From Myxococcales bacterium (GTDB taxonomy: Bacteria; Myxococcota_A; Bradymonadia; UBA7976; UBA1532): DNA of 39,633 nucleotides. The stretch lies in assembly GCA_020633555.1 (NCBI GenBank), contig JACKDL010000046.1:1-39633 (forward strand). The letters run 5' to 3'. The notes beneath the pieces are model-generated. The model had not been told where the DNA came from. It made no database searches and worked only from the letters and a program-made list of their open reading frames with translations. This document shows positions 1-13,775 of this stretch, piece after piece. The position numbers were made by a program, and so were the translations under genes. Position 1 is the first letter of the stretch. Every line of letters begins with the position of its first letter.

Positions 1-1
1 C

Positions 2-236
2 GATCTGCTGCTCCGCTGGCTGCCCGAAGGGCCAGACGCCATCAACGGCTTGGCGTTCGAGGACGAGCTGGCCCGCGTCGAGCTGGTGCTTGAGGGGCTC
101 TGGGGCCCCGACGCCGCCGCTGTGGCCGCTGACGGCACGGATGGATCGCCTGCGCGCCCTGCGGCGGCGCCAGCCGGTAATGGACGTGGATCCGGGCACC
201 GGCACCAAGGCGCCGGAGCCGAAGGACGAGAGCTGA
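2..236 (+). CDS. 3' end of an unidentified gene, probably frameshifted
   Basis: The gene enters from the left edge and is not recognised. The first ~110 bases read well in the frame starting at base 2 (DLLLRWLPEG, then ELARVELVLEGLWGPD) with almost all codons ending in G or C. After about base 115 this frame turns into Ala/Gly/His-rich low-complexity text with many A/T-ending codons and stops at 247. From the same point the next frame reads LTARMDRLRALRRRQPVMD and so on to a TGA at 234-236, with about 90% G/C at third positions. The simplest reading is one protein whose frame changes by one base in the GC run around 105-120, through a real mutation or a sequencing slip. If there is no frameshift, the end is 247. 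No function is proposed. Confidence 0.4.
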   Translation, partial: ICCSAGCPKGQTPSTAWRSRTSWPASSWCLRGSGAPTPPLWPLTARMDRLRALRRRQPVMDVDPGTGTKAPEPKDES

Positions 237-280
237 ACGAGATATGAAGCCTGGACGCCCAGGTTGGACGAGGTGTGACG

Positions 281-2965
281 ATGCAGAGACCGGTTGGCTT
301 GTACATGATGGCCGTGGCCTTGGGGGTAACGGCGCTGGCGTCGGGCTGCCTCGACGATCCTGACCCGTACCTGGCGCCCCAGGCCGATGCAGCGCCGGAC
401 GCCGGCGCAGACGCGGCGTCGCAGCCAGACGGGGGATCTGACATGGACGCTGCGCGCTCCGATGCGTTGCCGCCCGAGTGTCAGCCGGGGCTCACCAACG
501 TCTGCGAAGTGCCTGACGCGGTTGGACTCTGTGCCGATGGGCGGGTGACATGCGGCGCAACGGGGGTCTGGGGCGCCTGTACTCCACTGAACACCGCACA
601 AGATGAGCTGTGCGATGGCCTGGACAACGACTGCGACGGCGCGACCGACGAGTCGCTGTCGCAGGCCTGTGTGACGCCGTGTGGCGAAGGTACCCAACTC
701 TGCGGCGCGGGGGCCTGGGGAGACTGTACGCCGGCGGAGGCCCCTGGTGATGAGATCTGCGACGGCGCCGACAACGACTGTGATGGGGAAGTCGATGAGG
801 GGGTCGACCTGCTCGGCGACGCAGCTCATTGTGGTGCCTGCGACGTTGCCTGCCCGGAGGATGAGGGGACCTTTGGCCTATGCGACAACGGCGCTTGCGT
901 GCCCGGCGTGTGCCGTCCGGGGTTTGTGGACTGCGACGGCGATGGCAGGTGTGAGCAGCTGGGGGCATGCTCGGACCCCTGTGGAGGTGGAGACGAGGAC
1001 CAGGACGGCATGGTCGATGAGGACTTCGCGCCGGTTGAGTGTGGCGAAGGACTCTGCGGCGCTGTGTCCCGCTGCGAGGATGGCGTGTTCACAGCGTGTC
1101 AACCGGGCCCGCCGGCGTTTGACGACGCTGTGTGTGATGGCGCCGACGCGGATTGTGACGGTCGAGTGGATGAGGACTACCAGCCCCAGGCGTGTGGGGT
1201 CGGGGCGTGCCTCGCCCTGGCCACGCTGAGCGCGTGCGTCGACGGCGTCGTCCAGGCCTGTGTGCCTGGCGCGCCCGAGGTGGATGTGGAGTGTGATGGC
1301 CGCGACCAGGACTGCGACGGCATGGTGGATGAAGGCTTCGTGCCGCAGTTGGATGCCGCTTGCGGGCTCGGTGCGTGTCGGTCGCAGGCTGTCTGCGCCC
1401 TGGGCCAGGTGACCTGCGAACCGAACATGCCGGCGGCGGACGATGTCACCTGCGACGGAGTTGACGACGACTGTGACGGCCAGGTGGACGAGGGCTATGT
1501 GGGGCAGTCCTGTGGCGTTGGCCGGTGTGCGTCTGAGGCCATGGCGAGCACCTGCGTGGAGGGGCTCGTCATCGAGTGCGTTCCGGCCGCGCCGCTGGCG
1601 CACGACGCGACATGTGACGGCGTGGACGACGACTGTGACGGTGTTGCAGACGAAGACTTCGTCGCCGAAGAGTGCGGACGCGGTGCCTGCCGGCGCCGCT
1701 CGGTCTGTGTGGACGGCATGGCGCTGGCCTGTGAAGCATCTGAGCCAGCGCGGGAGATCTGCAATGGCGTGGACGACGACTGCGATGGTCGGGTGGACGA
1801 GGTCGTCGCTGATCCACTCGGCTGGGTCGTTGCCGCGATCCCGGACGCGTCTCGTCCGGGCTCCCCGAGCCTTGCCGTCTCGGAGGCCGGTCAGGTCGCC
1901 ATGGTTTGGCTGCAGGATGCGCCAGATACCCTGGCGTTGCACTTCGCTCCTTTGGCGCTGGATGGCACGCTGGCTGCCGAGCCGCAGGTGCTCCCCTCGT
2001 TGGAGCGGAAGCGCCCCACGGGCGCCGACTTGGTCTGGTATCCAGGTGCTGGCTTTCTCACGGCAGGGAACTACGTGGACGACCTGGGCGGAGACAACCG
2101 AGTGGCGACCGTACGGGTGAGCGACGATGGGGCCGCCGAGATCCGAGAGCTTGGCCCGGGTGTTGCCTCGCGAGATGCCCTCGTGGCGGCGGGCCAGAGG
2201 GTCCTGCTTGCGACGCGTGACCGAGACGTCCGCTCTCGTGTGTGGGCATACGGCTTGGGTCCCGCTGGGCAGGTGGTCGACGGCCCGGTCCGCGCAAACG
2301 AGCCAAGCGGTCCGGTCACGAGCTACCGCCTGGTGGCCACGGGGGATGAGGCTGCGCTGGTTTGGCGCGACGAGGCGGCGGAGCAGATCTCGCTGGTCGC
2401 CGTCAGCGATCAGTTGGGGCTGACGCCGCTACGCGAGTCCTGGACCGGTTCTGAATGGACGGCGTTCGGGATCACCGCTCGCCGGAACGGCTACCTCATG
2501 GCGGCGAGCAACGGGACCGCGATGTACACGCGGCGCTACGATGCGCAGGGGGCGCCGGTCTCCCAGCCCGTGGAGTTGCCGTTCAGTCGCTCAAGCACAG
2601 TGACCGCGCTGGTGCCAGGGGCCGGGGCCTACCACCTGATCGGACGAGACGGGGGCTTGTACTGGCGACCGCTGGACAGCAACGGAGACATGGCCAGGGA
2701 ACACCCCCTGGTGCTGACGTTGAACAACCAGGTGGTTCCGGCCTGGGTCGACTTCATCTGGTCGGGATACGACTTCGTGTGGGCGTGGGCACCGGTGGAC
2801 GGGCGGCAGCTATATGTGGGACGAGCCAACCTCTTCTGCGGTGGGGTTGTTGATCCCGCGGACTGTAGCGGACGCCCAGATGGCACTGCCTGCGACGACG
2901 GTGATGAACGGACCCTAGATGATACCTGCCAGAGCGGAGGGTGCGCTCCGGGGCCGGCCAACTAG
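281..2965 (+). CDS. MopE-motif repeat lipoprotein, 894 aa
   Basis: This is a predicted surface lipoprotein of unknown function. The N-terminus (MQRPVGLYMMAVALGVTALASGC) is a signal peptide ending in a lipobox-like ASGC. An Asp/Ala-rich linker follows. Residues ~108-508 carry eight copies of the acidic, Cys-containing motif CDGxDNDCDGxxDE typical of MopE-like and myxobacterial 'putative metal-binding motif' proteins; one copy (DEDQDGMVDE) has lost its cysteines. Residues ~510-870 hold almost no cysteine and alternate short hydrophobic strands (VAMVWLQD, AALVWRDE), as in a beta-propeller. The tail is again Cys-rich (ACDDGDERTLDDTC). The motif is linked to Ca or Cu binding in the family; binding here is inferred. 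ATG 281 is chosen over GTG 275 because GAGG (270-273) lies 7 bases before it. Codon choice is less GC-biased than in the neighbours (many TGT, GAT). Confidence 0.85.
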   Translation: MQRPVGLYMMAVALGVTALASGCLDDPDPYLAPQADAAPDAGADAASQPDGGSDMDAARSDALPPECQPGLTNVCEVPDAVGLCADGRVTCGATGVWGACTPLNTAQDELCDGLDNDCDGATDESLSQACVTPCGEGTQLCGAGAWGDCTPAEAPGDEICDGADNDCDGEVDEGVDLLGDAAHCGACDVACPEDEGTFGLCDNGACVPGVCRPGFVDCDGDGRCEQLGACSDPCGGGDEDQDGMVDEDFAPVECGEGLCGAVSRCEDGVFTACQPGPPAFDDAVCDGADADCDGRVDEDYQPQACGVGACLALATLSACVDGVVQACVPGAPEVDVECDGRDQDCDGMVDEGFVPQLDAACGLGACRSQAVCALGQVTCEPNMPAADDVTCDGVDDDCDGQVDEGYVGQSCGVGRCASEAMASTCVEGLVIECVPAAPLAHDATCDGVDDDCDGVADEDFVAEECGRGACRRRSVCVDGMALACEASEPAREICNGVDDDCDGRVDEVVADPLGWVVAAIPDASRPGSPSLAVSEAGQVAMVWLQDAPDTLALHFAPLALDGTLAAEPQVLPSLERKRPTGADLVWYPGAGFLTAGNYVDDLGGDNRVATVRVSDDGAAEIRELGPGVASRDALVAAGQRVLLATRDRDVRSRVWAYGLGPAGQVVDGPVRANEPSGPVTSYRLVATGDEAALVWRDEAAEQISLVAVSDQLGLTPLRESWTGSEWTAFGITARRNGYLMAASNGTAMYTRRYDAQGAPVSQPVELPFSRSSTVTALVPGAGAYHLIGRDGGLYWRPLDSNGDMAREHPLVLTLNNQVVPAWVDFIWSGYDFVWAWAPVDGRQLYVGRANLFCGGVVDPADCSGRPDGTACDDGDERTLDDTCQSGGCAPGPAN
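608..1803 (+). repeat. Degenerate repeats coding for MopE-type CDGxDxDCDGxxDE motifs
   Basis: Eight imperfect copies of a ~14-codon motif, spaced roughly 45-60 codons apart, each preceded by a Cys/Gly-rich stretch (CGxGxC). They are conserved as protein rather than DNA, so they look like old domain duplications and not slippage repeats. Confidence 0.8.
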
Positions 2966-3241
2966 GGTGTCGGGCTGGGCGCGAGCGTGTCGAGGATAGT
3001 GTGCCGCAAGTTCTGCAGTTGGCTTGGGCTCCTTGTCAGCGCGCCGGCTGGGCAGCTGAGGGTAGGCCTGCACCACTTCCTATTGAGATCTGGGGCTCAG
3101 GCAGCGCCCCCCGCCCCCATTGGGCCGTCGATCACGTCGTCGCGGTTTCCGCAGGTGGGTTGCGGCCTCTCGAACCGTCGCGGACGTGAACGCGCTCCGG
3201 TCGATCGCCGCGGTGAACCGGGCGGGGCCGGGGCGCCCGAT
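2966..3241. other. Convergent intergenic gap, no gene seen
   Basis: This lies between two stop codons of convergent genes. The base composition is less regular than in coding DNA and no open frame with a credible start or codon bias was found. No clear GC hairpin followed by a T-run was seen, so no terminator is called. Confidence 0.5.
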
Positions 3242-4396
3242 TCAGCGGCGCAGGCCGGTGCGCATGAGCTCCCGGCTGATGATCAGCCGCTGGATCTGGC
3301 TGGTGCCCTCGTAGATCTGGAAGATCTTCGAGTCGCGCAGCAGCTTCTCCACCGGGTACTCGGTGTTGAAGCCGTTGCCGCCGAACACCTGCACCGCGTC
3401 GCTGGCCACGCGGTGGGCGGTGTCGGCGGCGAAGCGCTTGGCCATGCTGGCGAACTTGGTGTTGCGGATGCCCTGGTCGTGCATCCAGGCGGCCTGCTGC
3501 ACGAGCAGGCGGGCGGCCTCGATGTCGGTGGCCATGTCGGCGATCATGAAGCTGATGGCCTGGTGGGCATAGATGGGCTTGCCGAAGGTTTTGCGCTCCT
3601 GGGCGTACTCGAAGGCGTGCTCGAAGGCGGCCTGGGCCAGGCCGACGGCGCCCGAGGCGACGAGGGGGCGGGTGAGGTCGAAGGCCTTCATGGCGATCTT
3701 GAAGCCCTCGCCCTCTTCACCCAGGCGGTTCTCCACCGGCACCTCGACGTCGACGAACTCGACGCCACGGGTGTCGCTGGCCCGCTGGCCCATGTTCCAT
3801 TCCTTCTTGCCCACGGTGAGGCCCGGGCTGTCGGCGTCGACGATGAAGCCGGTCATGCCGCGGTTGCCGGCCTCGAGGTCGGTGCGGGCGAGCACGAAGA
3901 ACCAGTTGGCCTTGCCAGCGTTGGTGATCCACATCTTGGCGCCGTTGATGACGTAGACGTCACCCTTGCGCACCGCGGTGGTCTTCACGTTGGCCACGTC
4001 GCTGCCGGCGTTGGGCTCGGTGACGCCATAGGCAGCGAACAGGCACTCGTCGCTCATCCGGCCCAGGTACTTCTTCTTCTGGGCTTCGTTGCCGGCGACG
4101 ATCAGGGGGCCTTCGGCCAAGGTGTTGGCCTCGATGGCGGTGCCGATGCCGGTGCAGCCCCAGGCGTTCTGCTCGGCGATCAGGCTGCCGTCCAGGGCGC
4201 CCAGCCCCAGGCCGCCGTAGGCCTCGGGGATGTGGGTGTTCATCAGGCCCAGCTCCCAGGCCTTCTGCAGCACCTTGCCCGGCCACTCGCCGGTGTGGTC
4301 GTGGTGGGCCGCGACCGGCCGGATCTCCTTCTCGGCGAAGTCGCGGGCGAGCTGGCGAAGCTGCTCCTGCTCTTGGGTCAAGCGGAAGTCGACCAT
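3242..4396 (-). CDS. Acyl-CoA dehydrogenase, short/medium-chain type, 384 aa
   Basis: An FAD flavoenzyme that oxidises acyl-CoA to trans-2-enoyl-CoA in fatty-acid or branched-chain catabolism, passing electrons to ETF. Length is normal for the family. The first signature AAYGVTEPNAGSDV is at residues ~121-134. The C-terminal signature with GGNGF and YEGTSQIQR is present; the Glu of YEGT (~363) sits where the catalytic base lies in the SCAD/MCAD branch. The open frame extends 34 codons further upstream, but MVDFRLTQEQ is the family N-terminus and AGGAG lies 7 bases before this ATG. The exact substrate cannot be told. It is monocistronic by appearance, with its own promoter candidate at 4457-4485. 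Confidence 0.95.
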   Translation of the reverse strand: MVDFRLTQEQEQLRQLARDFAEKEIRPVAAHHDHTGEWPGKVLQKAWELGLMNTHIPEAYGGLGLGALDGSLIAEQNAWGCTGIGTAIEANTLAEGPLIVAGNEAQKKKYLGRMSDECLFAAYGVTEPNAGSDVANVKTTAVRKGDVYVINGAKMWITNAGKANWFFVLARTDLEAGNRGMTGFIVDADSPGLTVGKKEWNMGQRASDTRGVEFVDVEVPVENRLGEEGEGFKIAMKAFDLTRPLVASGAVGLAQAAFEHAFEYAQERKTFGKPIYAHQAISFMIADMATDIEAARLLVQQAAWMHDQGIRNTKFASMAKRFAADTAHRVASDAVQVFGGNGFNTEYPVEKLLRDSKIFQIYEGTSQIQRLIISRELMRTGLRR

Positions 4397-4456
4397 AGGG
4401 GCTCCTGGCGGTGCACGGGGGCCGTGTGGCCCGGTTGGAAGGTTGCGAAGGGGGGG

Positions 4457-4485
4457 ATGATAGGCGCTGGCGCCGCTCCCGTCAC
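4457..4485 (-). promoter_or_regulatory. Predicted housekeeping promoter of the acyl-CoA dehydrogenase gene
   Basis: On the minus strand GTGACG (4485-4480) and TATCAT (4462-4457) are separated by exactly 17 bases. This matches the sigma-70 -35 box at 4/6 and the -10 box at 5/6. The predicted transcript start, near 4450, gives a ~54-base leader ending in AGGAG and the ATG at 4396. Confidence 0.45.
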
Positions 4486-4574
4486 GCGGGGGCGCCATGC
4501 CCGGTTCGAGGATTCGAGTAAGGGGGCAGGTGCCGCGGCGCGGAGGTCGAGTCCCCGCCGCGGTCTCGGCGGCC

Positions 4575-10373
<5,799 letters not shown>

Positions 10374-10379
10374 GACTTC

Positions 10380-10408
10380 CCCCCATGGAGCTCGGTGGCT
10401 CATGGGGG
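10380..10408 (-). promoter_or_regulatory. Stem-loop covering the ribosome binding site of the mosaic lipoprotein gene
   Basis: The arms CCCCCATG.AGC (10408-10398 on the minus strand) and GCT.CATGGGGG (10391-10380) pair over 11 base pairs with one bulged base and a 6-base loop. The right arm contains the G-run that serves as Shine-Dalgarno for ATG 10373. No U-run follows, so it is not a normal terminator for the kinase gene upstream. An RNA switch or translation brake is an inference. Confidence 0.5.
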
Positions 10409-10444
10409 ACTATGCCGGCTGGATGCCTCGCGCGAAAGGGGGGG

Positions 10445-13400
10445 TCAGCCGGTGCTGGGGGGGCTGACGGTGTGGTGGGTGCGGGTGGCCAGCGCGTTCA
10501 GCCGGTCGATGCGCTGGAGCAGGTCGGGCCGGCGGGCGGCCTCGGCCAGGTCGCGCAGGGCCGCCAGGAGCTGGGTGATCTCGGGATCGGCGATCCGCAC
10601 GTCGAAGCGCAGGTCCTCGGCCGCCATCAGGCACAGCTCGGCGTCCGTGAAGTGGCGCTGGGCGGCGTGGGCCCAGGCGGCACCCAGGGCCGCCTGGAAC
10701 TCGATGCGGAACAGTCGGCCCTGAGTGCTCTGGAGGACGTCCTCGAAGGCCTCTTCGGCGGCCTCGGGATCCTCGGCGGCCCACGCGCACATCCCAGCTT
10801 CGAGCTGAACCTCCAGGGCCTTCACGTCCAGGCCGGCCGCCTTCACGTCCTTGGCGAGCGTCTTGAAGGCGCGCACCGCGTGGTCGTGGCGGCCCTCGAG
10901 GCGATCCAGGCGGCCCAGCGCGGCTCGGGCCTCGAAGGCTTCGCCCTGCAGCTCGGCGGTGCGGGCGACCTCGAGCCCGGTCTCGTAGGTGCGCCGGGCC
11001 GTCTCGAGCAGGCCCTTGTGCTCGAACAGCAGGCCCAGGGCGAGCTGGGCCTGGGCGAGCGAGCGCTGCTCGGCCCGGGCCGCCGCGTGGATGGTGGCCT
11101 CGCGCAGGATCTGCTCGGCCTCCTCCAGCGCGTCGTTGCGCAGGTGCAGCATGCCGAGGCGGCAGGCGGCGGCCGTGGCCAGCTCGTGCAGCCAGTTGCG
11201 CTTCGCGATGCCGTGGGCCGCGGCGGCGTGGCGCTCGGCGTCCTGGGGTTGCCCGGCGTGCTCGCAGGCGTCGCTGGCCAGCAGGCGCAGCCGGCAGCGC
11301 TGGCGGGCGCTCAGGTGGTGGGCCTGATCGTCCCACTCGATGAGGCGCCGCGCGAAGCTGGTGACGTTGCCCATCAGGCTGTTGCTGTGCATGCGCTTCA
11401 CGCCGCGCATGCCCAGCTCCAAGGCCTCGTAGACCTCGCCGGCGGCCCACAGGTGGCGCGCCACCACCTCGAGCTCGATGCCCGTCTCGTCCTTCTCGGC
11501 CCGGTCCCGACGCAGGCTGGCGCAGGCAGCGTTCAGGGCCATGTAGTTGGGCAGCGCCTGGCAGCGGTCCCGCAGGTGGGCGCGCAGCAGGTCGTGGCTG
11601 AAGCGCCACAGCCCCGGCTGCGCCTCGGTGAGCAGGCCGTCGTTCACGGCGCGCTCCAGCAGCGCCGCGGTCTGCGGCTGGCTGCCCGAGAGCTCGGGTG
11701 CGCTTGGATCGCCGGGCACCCGGCAGAGCCGGGCCAGCGGCACCAGGCTGACGGCGCGGCCCAGCAAGGTGGCCCGGGCCAGCAGGCTGCACAGCTCGCC
11801 CCCCAGCGGGCCCTGGCAGACCTGCTTCACGCGCTGGGCCAGCACCTGGGCCGGATCGGTGGGGGGCTCGCCCAGTCCCTCGCTCTCCAGGTGGGTGCGC
11901 ACGGCCTCCAGGGCGTACAGCGGGTTGCCGCCCGCCTGGAGGGCGGCGGCCTCGGCGATGCCGGGGGGCAGGGGGGCCAGCCGGTTCAGGCCCTCGGCCA
12001 GCTCGGGCACGGGCACCGGCGGCAGCTTGATGGACACACAGCGGTCCAGCGCCCGCAGCGAGCGCAGCAGCCCATTCGTGCCTTGGCGCTCGGTGGGGCG
12101 CAGGGTGATCACGATGAGCATGTGCCGCGGCCCGTCCTCGCGGGCCAGCCGCAGCGCGAGCTGCAGGATGCGGCCCTCGGGCGACCAGTGGGCGTCGTCG
12201 CACCAGAGCATGAACGGGCGCTCGCGGGACAGGTCGTGGATCATCCACGCCGACCGCTTGATGCGGTGCTCCACGCTCTCCTGGCCGCGCTCGGGCCACA
12301 GGGCCTCCAGGGCGCCGCGCTGGTTGCGCTCGTCGTCGAAGGCCCGGGTGAACACGGCGGTGGCCTGCTCGCGGGTGAGCGACGGGGCGCCGATATAGCG
12401 CAGCAGGGCGTCGCGCAGGCCGCCCTGCCGGGTCTGGGGCTCGCTGCGCACGTGCAGGGTGCGCATGGTGCCGCTCTCTTCCACCTGCTCGCGCAGCCAC
12501 GAGGCCAGCGTGCTCTTCCCCAGGCCCGCCTCGCCCTCGATGATCACCACCTGGGGGCCCAGGCCGTCGATGGCGCGGTCGGCGGCCGCCCGGAGGGCCC
12601 GCTGGGCCTTGGCCCGGCCCACGATGGGGGGCTGGCGCAGGTGCACCAGGCCCGGGCCCGCGGGGCCCTGCAGGGGGCGCAGCGCCGCAAGCTCGGGGGC
12701 CGGGCTCTCGTCGTCCAGCATGCCCAGGCGGTCTTCGATGACGCCGAAGGGCTCGAGGGTGGCGGGGCGACCCAGGCGCTCCAGGGCGTCGCGCACGTCG
12801 GCCACGTGGCGGTAGCGATCCACCGGCTGCTTGGCCAGCAGGCGGCGCACCAGGCGCTCGAGGCCGGCGGGCGCCTCGACGTCCGGCCGCATCACCAGAT
12901 CGGGCAAGGGGGAGCGCTGGTGGTGCGAGAGCAGGTGGCGCCCGTGGTAGGGGAGGTCGCCGGTGAGCAGCTCGAAGAGCATGACCCCGAGCGAGTACAG
13001 GTCGGTCCAGGGGCCCACGTCGCCCACGTTGCCGGCGGCGGCCTCGGGGGCGATGTAGGCGGGCGTGCCCTCGATACGGCGGGCGGCGGTGGCGGCGTCG
13101 GGCACCGCCAAGGCGATGCCGAAGTCCACCAGCTTCACCGCGTCGCGCGTGCTGCGCCCGGGCACGATGAGCACGTTGCCCGGCTTGAGGTCGCGGTGGA
13201 TGAGCCCGCGGGCGTGCGCGTGCCCCAGCCCCGCCAGCAGGCCGTCGAGCAGCAACCACAGCTTGCCCCACGACCACGGCTCACGGGTGTACGCGTGCAG
13301 GCTCTGGCCCGGCACGTGCTCCATGGCAAGGAAGGGGCTGCCGGCAGCCGTCCGCCCGAAGTCGTGCACGGCCGCGATGTTCTCGTGGTCCAGGCGGGCC

Positions 13401-13588
13401 ATGGCCCGGACCTCGCGGTTGAACGAGCGCTCCGCCGAGCCCTTCCGGGCCTGGCGGATGTTCAACACCTTCACCGCGCAGTGCCCCTCGGCGCGCTCGG
13501 CCCAGGCCAGATGCACGGCCCCCATGGAGCCTTCGCCCAGCGCCCTGAGGGCGCGGTAGCCAGCCGGGAAGTCGCGCGGTGTTTCCAT
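10445..13588 (-). CDS. Ser/Thr protein kinase with AAA-type ATPase and TPR-like C-terminus, 1047 aa
   Basis: A cytoplasmic signalling protein. Kinase domain at residues ~11-275: glycine loop GEGSMGAV (18-25), Lys40, HRDLKPGN (131-138), DFG (155-157), APE-type YIAPE. All catalytic residues are present, so it should be active. A linker leads to an NTPase domain starting near 320 with Walker A GEAGLGKST (352-360) and a Walker B-like FMLWCDDAHW. The remaining ~400 residues are Ala/Leu/Arg-rich helical hairpins that look like TPR repeats. This kinase-ATPase-TPR order is common in Myxococcota and resembles PknK-type regulators, but no C-terminal DNA-binding domain is seen. The upstream TTG extension is rejected: ATG 13588 puts the start 10 residues before the kinase fold. 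No strong ribosome binding site is visible. It is divergent from the acyl-CoA synthetase gene. Confidence 0.92.
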   Translation of the reverse strand: METPRDFPAGYRALRALGEGSMGAVHLAWAERAEGHCAVKVLNIRQARKGSAERSFNREVRAMARLDHENIAAVHDFGRTAAGSPFLAMEHVPGQSLHAYTREPWSWGKLWLLLDGLLAGLGHAHARGLIHRDLKPGNVLIVPGRSTRDAVKLVDFGIALAVPDAATAARRIEGTPAYIAPEAAAGNVGDVGPWTDLYSLGVMLFELLTGDLPYHGRHLLSHHQRSPLPDLVMRPDVEAPAGLERLVRRLLAKQPVDRYRHVADVRDALERLGRPATLEPFGVIEDRLGMLDDESPAPELAALRPLQGPAGPGLVHLRQPPIVGRAKAQRALRAAADRAIDGLGPQVVIIEGEAGLGKSTLASWLREQVEESGTMRTLHVRSEPQTRQGGLRDALLRYIGAPSLTREQATAVFTRAFDDERNQRGALEALWPERGQESVEHRIKRSAWMIHDLSRERPFMLWCDDAHWSPEGRILQLALRLAREDGPRHMLIVITLRPTERQGTNGLLRSLRALDRCVSIKLPPVPVPELAEGLNRLAPLPPGIAEAAALQAGGNPLYALEAVRTHLESEGLGEPPTDPAQVLAQRVKQVCQGPLGGELCSLLARATLLGRAVSLVPLARLCRVPGDPSAPELSGSQPQTAALLERAVNDGLLTEAQPGLWRFSHDLLRAHLRDRCQALPNYMALNAACASLRRDRAEKDETGIELEVVARHLWAAGEVYEALELGMRGVKRMHSNSLMGNVTSFARRLIEWDDQAHHLSARQRCRLRLLASDACEHAGQPQDAERHAAAAHGIAKRNWLHELATAAACRLGMLHLRNDALEEAEQILREATIHAAARAEQRSLAQAQLALGLLFEHKGLLETARRTYETGLEVARTAELQGEAFEARAALGRLDRLEGRHDHAVRAFKTLAKDVKAAGLDVKALEVQLEAGMCAWAAEDPEAAEEAFEDVLQSTQGRLFRIEFQAALGAAWAHAAQRHFTDAELCLMAAEDLRFDVRIADPEITQLLAALRDLAEAARRPDLLQRIDRLNALATRTHHTVSPPSTG

Positions 13589-13707
13589 GGACCGAGGCAC
13601 GGGGGTGGACAATGGGCCGACGGCGCCCCCCGCAGCGCCGCCGGACAACGGCGAGCGGCCACATTACCACGGGGTCCGGGCCGCGCAAGCGGGGCCGTGC
13701 CGGCGCG

Positions 13708-13736
13708 TTGACACCGCGGCGATGGCGCGGTTGGAT
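13708..13736 (+). promoter_or_regulatory. Predicted sigma-70-type promoter of the acyl-CoA synthetase gene
   Basis: A perfect TTGACA (13708-13713) is followed after 17 bases by TTGGAT (13731-13736), a weak -10 box. The resulting leader of ~33 bases supports ATG 13776 as the start, since the upstream ATG 13722 would lie inside the promoter. Confidence 0.4.
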
Positions 13737-13775
13737 ACGGCGCCCGCGAAGGAAACCGACCGAACCGAAAGGCCC

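Noticed and set aside
10385..13711. 1108-codon plus-strand and 955-codon minus-strand open frames over the kinase gene
   Set aside because: Shadow frames of a GC-rich gene; the kinase, Walker and TPR motifs lie only in the 10445-13588 frame.
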